From an uncultured Muribaculaceae bacterium (GTDB taxonomy: Bacteria > Bacteroidota > Bacteroidia > Bacteroidales > Muribaculaceae), in NCBI GenBank assembly GCA_910589425.1, contig CAJUSZ010000012.1, positions 1 to 62,538 on the forward strand: a DNA stretch of 62,538 nt, read 5' to 3'. The notes beneath the pieces are model-generated. The model was given only the letters and a program-made list of their open reading frames with translations. It searched no databases and was not told the origin of the DNA. Positions 17,111 through 24,310 of this stretch are shown here, piece by piece (the stretch's first letter is position 1; each line of letters starts with the position of its first letter). A program made the translations under genes and the position numbers.

Positions 17111-18010
17111 ATGAGAATAATTTTCGTGTTGTGTGAAGGTCCACACGATGTGGCTTTTCTGTCAAGGCTTCTCAGTGCCGATGGCTACGTGAAATACAGG
17201 CAACCTCTATCTAAGTTTCCGGAACCTCTCGACAAGTGGATGACAAAAATATCCAAAGATCTAAGCATCGAGGATCTGAGTCTTGACCGAATGTATGATG
17301 ACATTAAAGCAGTCTTGCCAAGCAATGCAATTCTTAACGAGGAGAAGAAACACTTGATCCTACTCTATTCCATGAACGGTGATTCTCATGAAAAAAGACG
17401 CGATAAAGTCATTTCGGCGTTGAGAACATGGAGCCGACCTCCGGCAGACGATAAAGAATTCTCTTTTATGGAAGAAAGTTCAGAAGCAGGGAACAACTAT
17501 GGTCTGATAGTTCTTTTCGATGCTGACGATAAAGGCGTTGACTCCAGAATCAGTGAAGCGAAAGCGAAACTTTGTGAATGTTTTCCTATGGCTGAATCAA
17601 TCTCAAGTAATGGAGATGTCATTTATACAGATGAAAATATAAAAATCGGAATTTATATTTTTGCAGATCCCGTTACGAAAATGGGAACTCTTGAAAACAT
17701 TCTGTTGCCGATTATGAGACAAGATAATGAACAAATGTTTGACGACGCACAAACCTTTTTAGACAAGCATCATGACGAGACACGCCTGAAATCATTGATC
17801 TTCAAGAAAACACCGGAAGGAATGTGCGAGAAAAGAGACAAGAGACACAAATTTCACCCTGTCAAGTCCTTGATGGGAGTGGTCGGTCAGTTGCAGAACT
17901 CGGGCACATCAAATACCGTATGTATTGAGAAAGCCGATTACATAACACTTGAAAAGATCAAAAACAGTTGTATATGTCAGGATATTCTACAAATGTTCAA
18001 CAAATTATAG
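17111..18010 (+). CDS. TOPRIM-like (DUF3226-type) putative nuclease
   Basis: A 299-residue protein starting 10 nt after the ATPase gene. A TOPRIM-like arrangement is visible: IIFVLCEGPHDVAFLSRLL places the first acidic residue at E9, and LIVLFDADDKG supplies the DxD pair (D137, D139). The segment IYIFADPVTKMGTLENILLP (about 182-200) matches the G-x-L-E block typical of DUF3226-type proteins. TOPRIM domains in OLD and PARIS systems cut nucleic acid in a metal-dependent way and are gated by the partner ATPase. The same role here is an inference. The C-terminus overlaps the possible start of the next gene by up to 43 nt. Confidence 0.75.
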   Translation: MRIIFVLCEGPHDVAFLSRLLSADGYVKYRQPLSKFPEPLDKWMTKISKDLSIEDLSLDRMYDDIKAVLPSNAILNEEKKHLILLYSMNGDSHEKRRDKVISALRTWSRPPADDKEFSFMEESSEAGNNYGLIVLFDADDKGVDSRISEAKAKLCECFPMAESISSNGDVIYTDENIKIGIYIFADPVTKMGTLENILLPIMRQDNEQMFDDAQTFLDKHHDETRLKSLIFKKTPEGMCEKRDKRHKFHPVKSLMGVVGQLQNSGTSNTVCIEKADYITLEKIKNSCICQDILQMFNKL

Positions 18011-18654
18011 TTCATTTATATAAAAGCGCGATATTCAGTATCCTGCTTTTATTTCCTTTTATAACTTCGTATTCAAAGTCAACTAATGAGGATAAGATAG
18101 ATCAACTCCTATTCAAGATCGGAGGAGAAAGCTTGGATCATCATGGATTCGGAAGCGACGAGGTCTCTTATTGCCCTACTGGAGAGAAACCTCAAATTCA
18201 GATAGATATTGATAGAGACGGCAATATGGAGTCTTTGTACTTCTTTATTGATATCAGCGGCGCCTTAAATTGCGTGTTTTCAAAAAGCAATGGTACGGAC
18301 ATGATAAAGGAATGTGTTGGAATTAACAATCACAGCAATTCTGACGAGACTGTCCATCCTACCACTATAACTGTCCGGTTTCACGATTTTGACAAGGACA
18401 ATGTACCTGAAGTTATAATAGAAACAGAACTCCCTGAATTACAAGGAATCAACGGCGAAGTATTCCGATTACAAGGAGTAGGAGCCGATTTAAAAAACTT
18501 AAAAGGATTGAAGGGTTGGTTCGTGAATACAGGTTATTTCTGGGGACAATACAACATAGCGACTATTGAAGACAACCTCATCCATACCACAAACTTTAGA
18601 GAACTTCCATTGGATTATGTTTATATAAAAGGACGATTAAGAAGGATTGAGTAA
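17968..18654 (+). CDS. Secreted protein with calcium-binding-like loops
   Basis: A 228-residue protein with a hydrophobic export segment at about residues 20-36 (SAIFSILLLFPFITSYS). Two acidic loops, DIDRDGNMESLYFF (near 78) and DFDKDNVPEVIIE (near 133), resemble the DxDxDG calcium-binding loops of FG-GAP/VCBS-like repeats. The start is unsure: ATG codons at 17968 and 17974 both overlap the TOPRIM gene and put extra residues before the signal. Overlap and strand suggest co-transcription with the ParB-AAA/TOPRIM pair, which is odd for an exported protein. It may be a passenger gene. Confidence 0.6.
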   Translation: MYMSGYSTNVQQIIVHLYKSAIFSILLLFPFITSYSKSTNEDKIDQLLFKIGGESLDHHGFGSDEVSYCPTGEKPQIQIDIDRDGNMESLYFFIDISGALNCVFSKSNGTDMIKECVGINNHSNSDETVHPTTITVRFHDFDKDNVPEVIIETELPELQGINGEVFRLQGVGADLKNLKGLKGWFVNTGYFWGQYNIATIEDNLIHTTNFRELPLDYVYIKGRLRRIE

Positions 18655-18738
18655 GTATAGACCGACATTGTCTCTCCCCCCCCGATTGAGCAGGGTCATT
18701 CGTAGTTGTACTTATTGGAAATCAAGAACCTCAAATAT

Positions 18739-19515
18739 TCATCGGACGATAATAAACAGTAATTGTCCAGGCACGGACGGTTTTTCAGCCACATAACATT
18801 CCGTTTCCACTGTCATCAGCTGTTGCGGAGTTGCGATGGAATCAGTTATTATCTGCCGCAAAAGTTTCCCGCGCAAAGTTTTCAAACGGTTTGAATCAGG
18901 GGTTTTCATTGACCCGCCAGCCCGCAACTCCTGAAAATCAGCTTTCCATACTTTCGCCTTCTCTCCCACCCTGTTCCAGTCAATGCACCGGGATGCATCT
19001 CCTGGAAGCAGATTCAACACATCGTGATCCTTTTCTTTCCCGATCCATGAAATCACGCAATCAGTTACTTTCTGTCTCCAGAAAGCGGCAAACGAACTGC
19101 CGTCAGGAGCCAATTGATTCGTGAAGTCAAACCTGTACGGTTTTATTATATCGTCCGGGCGCAACCAGCCGTAAAGCGACGAGACAATACCTACAGACCG
19201 GTTTGTCCTCTCCTTCTCCTCCGCACTTAATGATGAATACTCAAAAGCCTTGAACACAACTCCCGTAAAAGCCTCAATGGCTACGCACCCCGACTCTTTG
19301 TAAGGGAAATCGTATATCATCTGCCGCAATCTACGGGCCATGGGAAGACTTATTTTCACCCTTGAGGCAAGTTCATCGACAGTCATAGCCTCCATGCGGC
19401 ACATAATATCGCAAGCCGACGAATCAAGCACAGGCCTATGGTGTTCCAGAAATAGAGGAGACACACGGCTTGCGCACGGCGCCATAGTCTTTGATTCAGC
19501 TATCAATACAAGCAT
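18739..19515 (-). CDS. yaaA: YaaA family peroxide-stress protein
   Basis: A 258-residue protein of the YaaA (DUF328) family. In Escherichia coli YaaA lowers intracellular free iron and limits DNA damage during peroxide stress. Recognisable blocks are MLVLIAESKTM at the start, AIEAFTGVVFKAFEYSSL, VGIVSSLYGWLRPDDIIKPYRFDF, and NLLPGDASRCIDWNRV in place of the family's NLAS-like segment. Length is typical. It is convergent with the secreted-protein gene and its start lies 24 bp from MITE copy 2, so it is inside the MITE-bounded segment. It could be a host gene trapped there or part of the cassette. Confidence 0.85.
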   Translation of the reverse strand: MLVLIAESKTMAPCASRVSPLFLEHHRPVLDSSACDIMCRMEAMTVDELASRVKISLPMARRLRQMIYDFPYKESGCVAIEAFTGVVFKAFEYSSLSAEEKERTNRSVGIVSSLYGWLRPDDIIKPYRFDFTNQLAPDGSSFAAFWRQKVTDCVISWIGKEKDHDVLNLLPGDASRCIDWNRVGEKAKVWKADFQELRAGGSMKTPDSNRLKTLRGKLLRQIITDSIATPQQLMTVETECYVAEKPSVPGQLLFIIVR

Positions 19516-19538
19516 CTCACAAAATCACATATCCAATA

Positions 19539-19735
19539 TAAGTAACTCTTTAAAATTAGCTTATATCAGATTATGCTGGATTTTTGAGGAGATTTCAAAT
19601 TTGAAAAAAGGAGTTTAGCGGGCTAAACGACTGATTGAGAATTGGAAATATACCGGAAAGACAAATAAGACGATATAAGCCCATAGGGTTGCTGATAAGA
19701 ATTTTAAATTACAACTAATTTTAAAAAGTTACTTA
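19539..19735. mobile_element. MITE-like element, copy 2 (full length)
   Basis: AGTAACTCTTTAAAAT (from 19541) and ATTTTAAAAAGTTACT (to 19733) form the terminal repeats, again flanked by TA (19539-19540, 19734-19735). It contains the core GGAG..TAGCGGGCTA..CGACTGA (about 19601-19630) that copy 1 lacks. It lies in direct orientation to copy 1, 4.6 kb away. Confidence 0.8.
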
Positions 19736-19769
19736 TCATCAGCAGATTATACTTAGCTCAATCGATAGA

Positions 19770-20537
19770 TTACCATTCATCAGGAATCTCAGCCAATTCC
19801 TCATTCACGGACTCAATGTCAAATAAGCGGTCGTCAGCAAAGGCTTCAAGAATATCGCGATTCTCGAGTCTAAGTTCCTGCATCAAATGCGATATATCGC
19901 GTTTATCCATTTGTTCCGGATTCTCCTGAAAATCACGCAAAGGCTGGTATAAATACGGCGGATAATTATCCAGCGCCTGAAGTTCACTCTTGTATTTACT
20001 GCACTCGGCGACTTCACCATGCCGCTCAATAACATCAACGACCGATACGTTGAAAATCCAATCAAGTCTAAAGTCATAGATATACACCAGCTTGTCCCCC
20101 TTTTTCGCAAGAAAAGCGGTGAGCGGAGTCTGGTCAGAGTCAAATTTACAATCGTCTATGCCAAACGAATATGAATCGGTTTTTGGGATTCCTATCATCA
20201 AATCATGATCATACGGTTTTCTCATAAATTGCCAAAGATGGCAATTATCCAATCCAGCCACAGCTTGAATGACATAGTGCAATTGCGAAAAGTTGAAATC
20301 GGCAGGCACAAGCACCTCCCTCCACATAGGAGGCTTGGAGACATTGCGCAACTGAATTTTAATTTTCAGTGTCTTGTCATCGGCATCATCCATGGGAGTA
20401 TAGTCAAAATCACTGTCATTCTCTCCAGTTAAAATCTTAAGAGTTTCATGAAAATCGGAGTTGTTTAGAAAATTGGCATAATCTTCGGGTGATACACCAT
20501 TGGCAGCCATGACAGCCATCAGGATCCTCTTGTCCAT
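19770..20537 (-). CDS. Plasmid pRiA4b ORF-3-like family protein
   Basis: A 255-residue protein. The segment KIKIQLRNVSKPPMWREVLVPADFNFSQLH followed by VIQAVAGLDNCHLWQF is the hallmark of the pRiA4b ORF-3-like domain (TnpR-like), continuing through GDKLVYIYDFRLDWIFNVSV. The family is common in mobile elements and accessory regions; its biochemical role is not established. I chose the ATG at 20537 because the -7 box at 20562-20569 puts the transcript start near 20556, which excludes the ATG at 20564 and crowds the one at 20558. It lies between MITE copy 2 and the fic remnant. Confidence 0.85.
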   Translation of the reverse strand: MDKRILMAVMAANGVSPEDYANFLNNSDFHETLKILTGENDSDFDYTPMDDADDKTLKIKIQLRNVSKPPMWREVLVPADFNFSQLHYVIQAVAGLDNCHLWQFMRKPYDHDLMIGIPKTDSYSFGIDDCKFDSDQTPLTAFLAKKGDKLVYIYDFRLDWIFNVSVVDVIERHGEVAECSKYKSELQALDNYPPYLYQPLRDFQENPEQMDKRDISHLMQELRLENRDILEAFADDRLFDIESVNEELAEIPDEW

Positions 20538-20561
20538 ATTCAAATCAAAATAATTCATACA

Positions 20562-20593
20562 CAAATTTAATATTTTTCATTTAAATTATCCAA
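20562..20593 (-). promoter_or_regulatory. Promoter of the pRiA4b-like gene
   Basis: Minus-strand TAAATTTG (20562-20569) with TTG (20591-20593) 21 bp upstream. It decides the start at 20537. Confidence 0.5.
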
Positions 20594-20714
20594 CCTGTTT
20601 CCATGAAATAATTTTACAGTAAAACAATTTATCTAGAAAATAGGCAAGCTTATTTGGCGATGATATGCAATAAATGACGATGGCTTATTAGTGTTCACAA
20701 TCATCATAATTTGA

Positions 20715-21011
20715 TCACGTGCATGAATTGCTGTTCACAATCGGCTGTTTCACGAACAGCAAACCTATATTACTGTTCACGACTTGGGATTTCGTGAACA
20801 CTATACCTAAAATACTTCTCAAAAATCGCAAAAATTGAGAACCTTTATTATAATTCTTCTCAAGAATCACTATTTTTGAGAAGCGTGGGGGCGTTTTCTG
20901 AAATCGATTCAACCGTGAAAGTCGAATTAGAATCGACTGTTGTTGCTTTAACACCGCTTTCGTTTCCAAATCGTAAGAAAGCGGCAATCCCGGTATGTTA
21001 TATTGCAACAT
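20715..21011 (-). pseudogene. fic remnant running into a hairpin array
   Basis: A 98-codon open frame. Its first ~23 residues (MLQYNIPGLPLSYDLETKAVLKQ) match what I know as the N-terminus of Bacteroidetes Fic-family AMP-transferases. After VLKQ the expected Fic sequence stops. The frame stays open through a series of short inverted repeats and ends near 20715; no HPFxxGNGR motif follows, so it is not a working Fic enzyme. A -7 box on the minus strand at 21072-21079 (TATCTTTG) suggests the 5' end and promoter survive. It may be a decayed gene, or a short peptide in its own right. Confidence 0.6.
20730..20984. repeat. Array of six short inverted repeats
   Basis: Stems, low to high coordinate: GCTGTTC/GAACAGC (20730-20760), TGTTCACGA/TCGTGAACA (20774-20800), TTCTCAA/TTGAGAA (20816-20841), CTTCTCAA/TTGAGAAG (20856-20883), TCGATTC/GAATCGA (20904-20936) and CCGCTTTC/GAAAGCGG (20954-20984). 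Starts are 40-50 bp apart and the stem sequences differ. The last one lies in the conserved fic codons and may be chance. Confidence 0.75.
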
Positions 21012-21071
21012 AATCTAAACTATTAAAAATCAATTTCGTCTTGCTGACCTTTAGCTATCTTGTTTAGATTA

Positions 21072-21079
21072 CAAAGATA
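21072..21079 (-). promoter_or_regulatory. -7 box upstream of the fic remnant
   Basis: TATCTTTG on the minus strand, about 60 nt before the ATG at 21011. The -33 is unclear. Confidence 0.4.
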
Positions 21080-21199
21080 GCATAAATTGAGGAATCAACA
21101 CATTAGAAATTTTAGATTCGAGATTTTTTATAAGTAAAAGCATTGCAGCATTTATCTCAGATAGTCAGGAAAACGGCATCAGTCCATCCTATGTAGTAT

Positions 21200-21295
21200 A
21201 AAAATCAATCGGACAAACAAATTATTGGTTGTTTGTCCGATTGATTGTCTTTTATTTGCATGCCATCAGGGGCTTAATATTCCTCTTCGTTGAAG
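21200..21295. repeat. 96-bp direct repeat A (att-like), truncated gene end
   Basis: Matches 25161-25256 at 92 of 96 positions. It contains the last codons (minus strand, ...FNEEEY stop at 21271) and terminator of the small DUF2795-like gene, but the rest of that gene is missing: upstream the frame meets a stop after about 13 codons. The perfect 18-bp stem at 21203-21220/21229-21246 plus a T-run on minus is a working-looking terminator. Confidence 0.85.
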
Positions 21296-21344
21296 CGTAA
21301 TTTATAGCCATATAATCAATGAGCTAGGTAATTTTTGACGACCA

Positions 21345-21434
21345 TTAGCCAAACATATTTGTCTATCTGTGTCAATACTTGTCACTTGGTCAAACAAATA
21401 ACTGCTATTTTGGCAAAACATTGGTCAAACAAAT
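21345..21434. repeat. Cluster of CAAACA-containing iterons
   Basis: TTAGCCAAACA (21345-21355), TTGGTCAAACAAAT (21386-21399), TTTGGCAAAACA (about 21409-21420) and TTGGTCAAACAAAT again (21421-21434). Related sequence recurs at the other end of the module (25060-25160). They may be protein-binding sites. Confidence 0.5.
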
Positions 21435-21574
21435 GATGATGGCTGAAAATTCTCCTAACGTTCATTTGGAAGACCATTGTTGGCACAAAAAATGTAAAAA
21501 CCTACGCGAATTAGCTCCTTATTCCCAAAATTATCACCTGAAACAACTTTTTCTGTAGATTTTGTACAGCTACG

Positions 21575-21606
21575 TTTGCGTATTCCGAATATTTGCACTA
21601 CCTTTG
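21575..21606 (+). promoter_or_regulatory. Promoter of the RloA-like ATPase gene
   Basis: TTTG (21575-21578), a 20-bp spacer and TACCTTTG (21599-21606): a full Bacteroidetes promoter. Transcription would start about 14 nt before the ATG at 21627. Confidence 0.75.
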
Positions 21607-21626
21607 CGCCATAAAACTAAAAATGT

Positions 21627-22970
21627 ATGATACAAAAAATCACCATATCCAATTTCTTCTCCATCCGAGAGCCTTTGGAGGTCTCATTTGAGGCTTCCAG
21701 GGAAAAGCAGTATGGTGAGGATTGGATTATTCAAATCGGGAGTACCCGTCTGCTCAAGGCCATTCTCCTATATGGAGCTAACGGGAGTGGCAAGACAAAC
21801 ATTTTATGTGCACTCGATTTTCTTCGGCACACAATACTTGCAATTCCCTCTAATGTAGACGAGGGGATAAGTTACCTCCGTTTTGCGCTTGACCCCAAAT
21901 GTGCGAGCGAAGATACTAAATTTGACATCCTATTTTATATTGGAAGCACCAAATATCGCTATCGTCTGGAATTAACCCCACAAAGGATTTCCTATGAAGA
22001 ACTCCGTGTGTTCCATAACGGCAATAGCAGTCGTTCGGTGTACACTCGCAAATATAATGCAGAGAGAGGTGTCAATGTCGTGCGGTTTGGCACATGGATG
22101 ACACTTAGCCCAAAAGAACGTAAAACAATAGAAGACGCTACAACAGCAAATATTACGGTGCTTTCAGCTTTTATAACAAGAAACATCTCATGCGAAGAAT
22201 TGTCTAAGGTCCGTAACTATTTCAAGTATGAATTCTTCAGGCTTTACGATGTTGATGGTGCCGACCAAGAAGTTGCCAAAACGTTGAAGGAGGACTCAAG
22301 TTTCAAACAGATATTACTTGACTTGCTACAGACATTCCACTCCAATATTGTTGATGTAAAGGCGGAAGAAGAGACCCGTCAAATTCCTGAAGAGGCTCGT
22401 CAGTTGCTAATGCAAATGAAGTCTTCGGAATCCGATAAGGATATTATAGCAAATTTGAAAACTCTGACAAAATGGACGAGCAATTATATCCATAGGACAG
22501 AGCTTGGAGAATTTGAATTGAGTGATGGGTTGCAATCAGAGGGAACAAAAAGTTTCATTCGGCATTTGGCTCTATTCTATAAAGCCATCAAAGGCAATTG
22601 GCTCATTGCTCTGGATGAATTCGGCTCCGGGATGCAAGCCAAAACACAACATTTATTACTTGATTTCTTTTTGAAATTCTCTCGCCATTCTCAACTAATC
22701 TTTGCCACTCAATCACTGGGTTACCTTGATTTTCCGACAATGCGTCGCGATGCCATTCAAATTGTATCGAAAGATAGATCTATAGGCCAGACAAGCATTG
22801 ACGCGACAACGGTAAGGGGAATTCACAAAAATATAAAACTAAGACGAGCGTACAATGACGGTCGGTTCACCTCAATAGACCCCAACGAACCGGAAGTCGA
22901 TTTAAAAGAACTATCCACGAAATATATATCGCTTATTTATGGCGAGCCAATGGAAGGAGGTGTAGTATGA
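21627..22970 (+). CDS. AAA_15 / RloA-like ATPase
   Basis: A 447-residue ATPase of the COG1106 (RloA-like) family. Walker A is GANGSGKT (50-57), an ABC-signature-like LSDGLQSEGT lies at 298-307, Walker B is LIALDEFGSG (326-335), and the C-terminal MRRDAIQIVSKD...RAYNDGRFTSI block is typical of RloA proteins. The H-loop position reads ATQS, with Gln where relatives usually have His. RloA ATPases commonly work with an RloB TOPRIM partner in abortive-infection systems, but no RloB follows here. Instead an intergenic sRNA candidate and a DUF4417 gene follow. ATG 21623 is out of frame, so 21627 is the start. Confidence 0.85.
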   Translation: MIQKITISNFFSIREPLEVSFEASREKQYGEDWIIQIGSTRLLKAILLYGANGSGKTNILCALDFLRHTILAIPSNVDEGISYLRFALDPKCASEDTKFDILFYIGSTKYRYRLELTPQRISYEELRVFHNGNSSRSVYTRKYNAERGVNVVRFGTWMTLSPKERKTIEDATTANITVLSAFITRNISCEELSKVRNYFKYEFFRLYDVDGADQEVAKTLKEDSSFKQILLDLLQTFHSNIVDVKAEEETRQIPEEARQLLMQMKSSESDKDIIANLKTLTKWTSNYIHRTELGEFELSDGLQSEGTKSFIRHLALFYKAIKGNWLIALDEFGSGMQAKTQHLLLDFFLKFSRHSQLIFATQSLGYLDFPTMRRDAIQIVSKDRSIGQTSIDATTVRGIHKNIKLRRAYNDGRFTSIDPNEPEVDLKELSTKYISLIYGEPMEGGVV

Positions 22971-22983
22971 AGTAAACATAAAA

Positions 22984-23066
22984 AAGAAAGATGCCTCACT
23001 CTTGGCGGAGAACGAGGCACCATGAGTTCGCTATTCCCTTGCAGAATTTAGGGACAAGGCGGGTTT
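22984..23066 (-). ncRNA. Candidate ~80-nt sRNA between ATPase and DUF4417 genes
   Basis: On the minus strand a promoter (TTG 23101-23103, 20-bp spacer, TAATTTTG 23073-23080) is followed about 75 nt later by a hairpin (TGCCTC-a-CTC loop GAG-aac-GAGGCA, 22992-23019) and a T-rich tract (22980-22990). No ORF of note lies between. Transcribed against the flanking genes, it could oppose read-through or act as an RNA antitoxin. Prediction only. Confidence 0.55.
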
Positions 23067-23072
23067 CAAGTG

Positions 23073-23103
23073 CAAAATTACGAAATAAATTCGTGATACG
23101 CAA
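23073..23103 (-). promoter_or_regulatory. Promoter of the candidate sRNA
   Basis: TAATTTTG at 23073-23080 (minus) with TTG at 23101-23103, spacer 20 bp. Confidence 0.6.
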
Positions 23104-23160
23104 GCGTCACACCCCTAATTTTCTGCGAGGATTGTCAGAAAACCGTAAAAAACTATAATT

Positions 23161-23859
23161 ATGACGGACAAAATTATCAATCCACCACTTCCTTTTATGG
23201 ACCTGCCTCAAGAAGTGGTACATGCAGAGCGTTCCTCGGAGCGAGAGAAGGCAGATCCAACCTTGCTATTTATGACGCTTTGCGTTACAATGACATCCGA
23301 AAACGAAATGCCGATTGTTGCACCCTATGTTGGCGAAAAGCCGACGGACATTCGCGGCATCCACCGAATAATGAACAAGGGGCATCGCCAAATTGCGCCA
23401 CATTTCTTCTTTAGTGATGACCGCATACGGAATTTCTTCGACGACCCTTTCGGAACTGAAAAAATCCTATCGCAGTTCGAAGCCTCGATAGCTCTGGATT
23501 TCTCAATGACAATGGAGATGACGCGTCCACAGAAGATGTTCTCCTCGTTCCTAAACAAGCTTTGGGCAGCTTGGCTCCAATCACGCAGCCACAAAGTTAT
23601 CCCCAATGTTTCCTTCCCGGATGAGTATTGGGAGAACTACTGGCTTGAAGGGTGGCCAAAGCACTCCATTATTGCCGTCAGCAGTGTGGGAGTGTTGACA
23701 CACGGCAATCCCGAGGGATGGCTGAAAGGCATGGAGCGTATAAGGAAGGAACTGAAACCTCTCCACATCTTGCGCTATGGGCCAAAAATTCCCGGAGAGA
23801 GCACAGAGAATTGCACCTATTTCGATAACGATAATAACCGATCTGCAAATGGGTGGTAA
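23161..23859 (+). CDS. DUF4417 domain protein
   Basis: A 232-residue protein I place in DUF4417 from its pattern: PHFFFSDDRIRNFFDDP, then an EASIALDFSMTMEMTRP segment, then HKVIPNVSFPDEYWENYWLEGWPKHSIIAVSSVGVL, and a final MERIRKELKPLHILRYGPKI. DUF4417 proteins are frequent in phages and mobile elements; their activity is not known to me. The last residues (NCTYFDNDN, then a stop) break off while the adjoining frame carries on with MGGNYSYNKALGG, so this and the next ORF could be one gene split by a frameshift. It lies 190 bp after the ATPase gene. Confidence 0.7.
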   Translation: MTDKIINPPLPFMDLPQEVVHAERSSEREKADPTLLFMTLCVTMTSENEMPIVAPYVGEKPTDIRGIHRIMNKGHRQIAPHFFFSDDRIRNFFDDPFGTEKILSQFEASIALDFSMTMEMTRPQKMFSSFLNKLWAAWLQSRSHKVIPNVSFPDEYWENYWLEGWPKHSIIAVSSVGVLTHGNPEGWLKGMERIRKELKPLHILRYGPKIPGESTENCTYFDNDNNRSANGW

Positions 23860-24310
23860 CTATTCTTACAACAAAGCTCTCGGCGGTGTCCCGGAAAATA
23901 AACGTACGCACGATGAACTGAATACGCGTATTGATGGTCATAAAATCCTTCTGCAAAAGGGAAGTGACAACCGAGTGAAAATTCCAATGAACTCTAACTC
24001 CGAATCTCCCATTTATTTGGGTGCGCATAGAAAAGAGGACGGAACTATCGAAATAACCACGTTTGGTGTTTATGAGAAGCATAAGTGTGTCGGACAAGTC
24101 GATTTAAAGTTCGATGCAAAGGGGGATCTTATTCCTTTTGCGAATAATGGAGAAAGTTCATCTCACTTTCACAAATTTACTGAAGACAAAGCGACCGGAT
24201 TAGTAAGCCGTAAGTCTGGTCAGAAGGACAATCATCTTCCGATTGACTCGAAATATAACAAACTAATCCAAAAGATTGTAGAATACAATAAGGCAAAACA
24301 TAAAAAGTAA
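23849..24310 (+). CDS. Hypothetical protein, overlapping the DUF4417 gene
   Basis: A 153-residue soluble protein from the ATG at 23849, which overlaps the DUF4417 stop by 11 nt; the frame is open back to 23777. It starts MGGNYSYNKALGG and has a compact central part (SPIYLGAHRKEDGTIEITTFGVYEKHKCVGQVDLKFDAKGDLIPF) followed by SSSHFHKF and a Lys-rich tail. The layout recalls C-terminal toxin-like domains of mobile elements, but I cannot name a family. It may be a separate translationally coupled gene or the 3' part of a frameshifted DUF4417 fusion. Confidence 0.6.
   Translation: MGGNYSYNKALGGVPENKRTHDELNTRIDGHKILLQKGSDNRVKIPMNSNSESPIYLGAHRKEDGTIEITTFGVYEKHKCVGQVDLKFDAKGDLIPFANNGESSSHFHKFTEDKATGLVSRKSGQKDNHLPIDSKYNKLIQKIVEYNKAKHKK

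Noticed and set aside
20730..20984. Hairpin array as a CRISPR array
   Set aside because: The stems differ from unit to unit and there are no identical repeats separated by spacers; no cas genes nearby.
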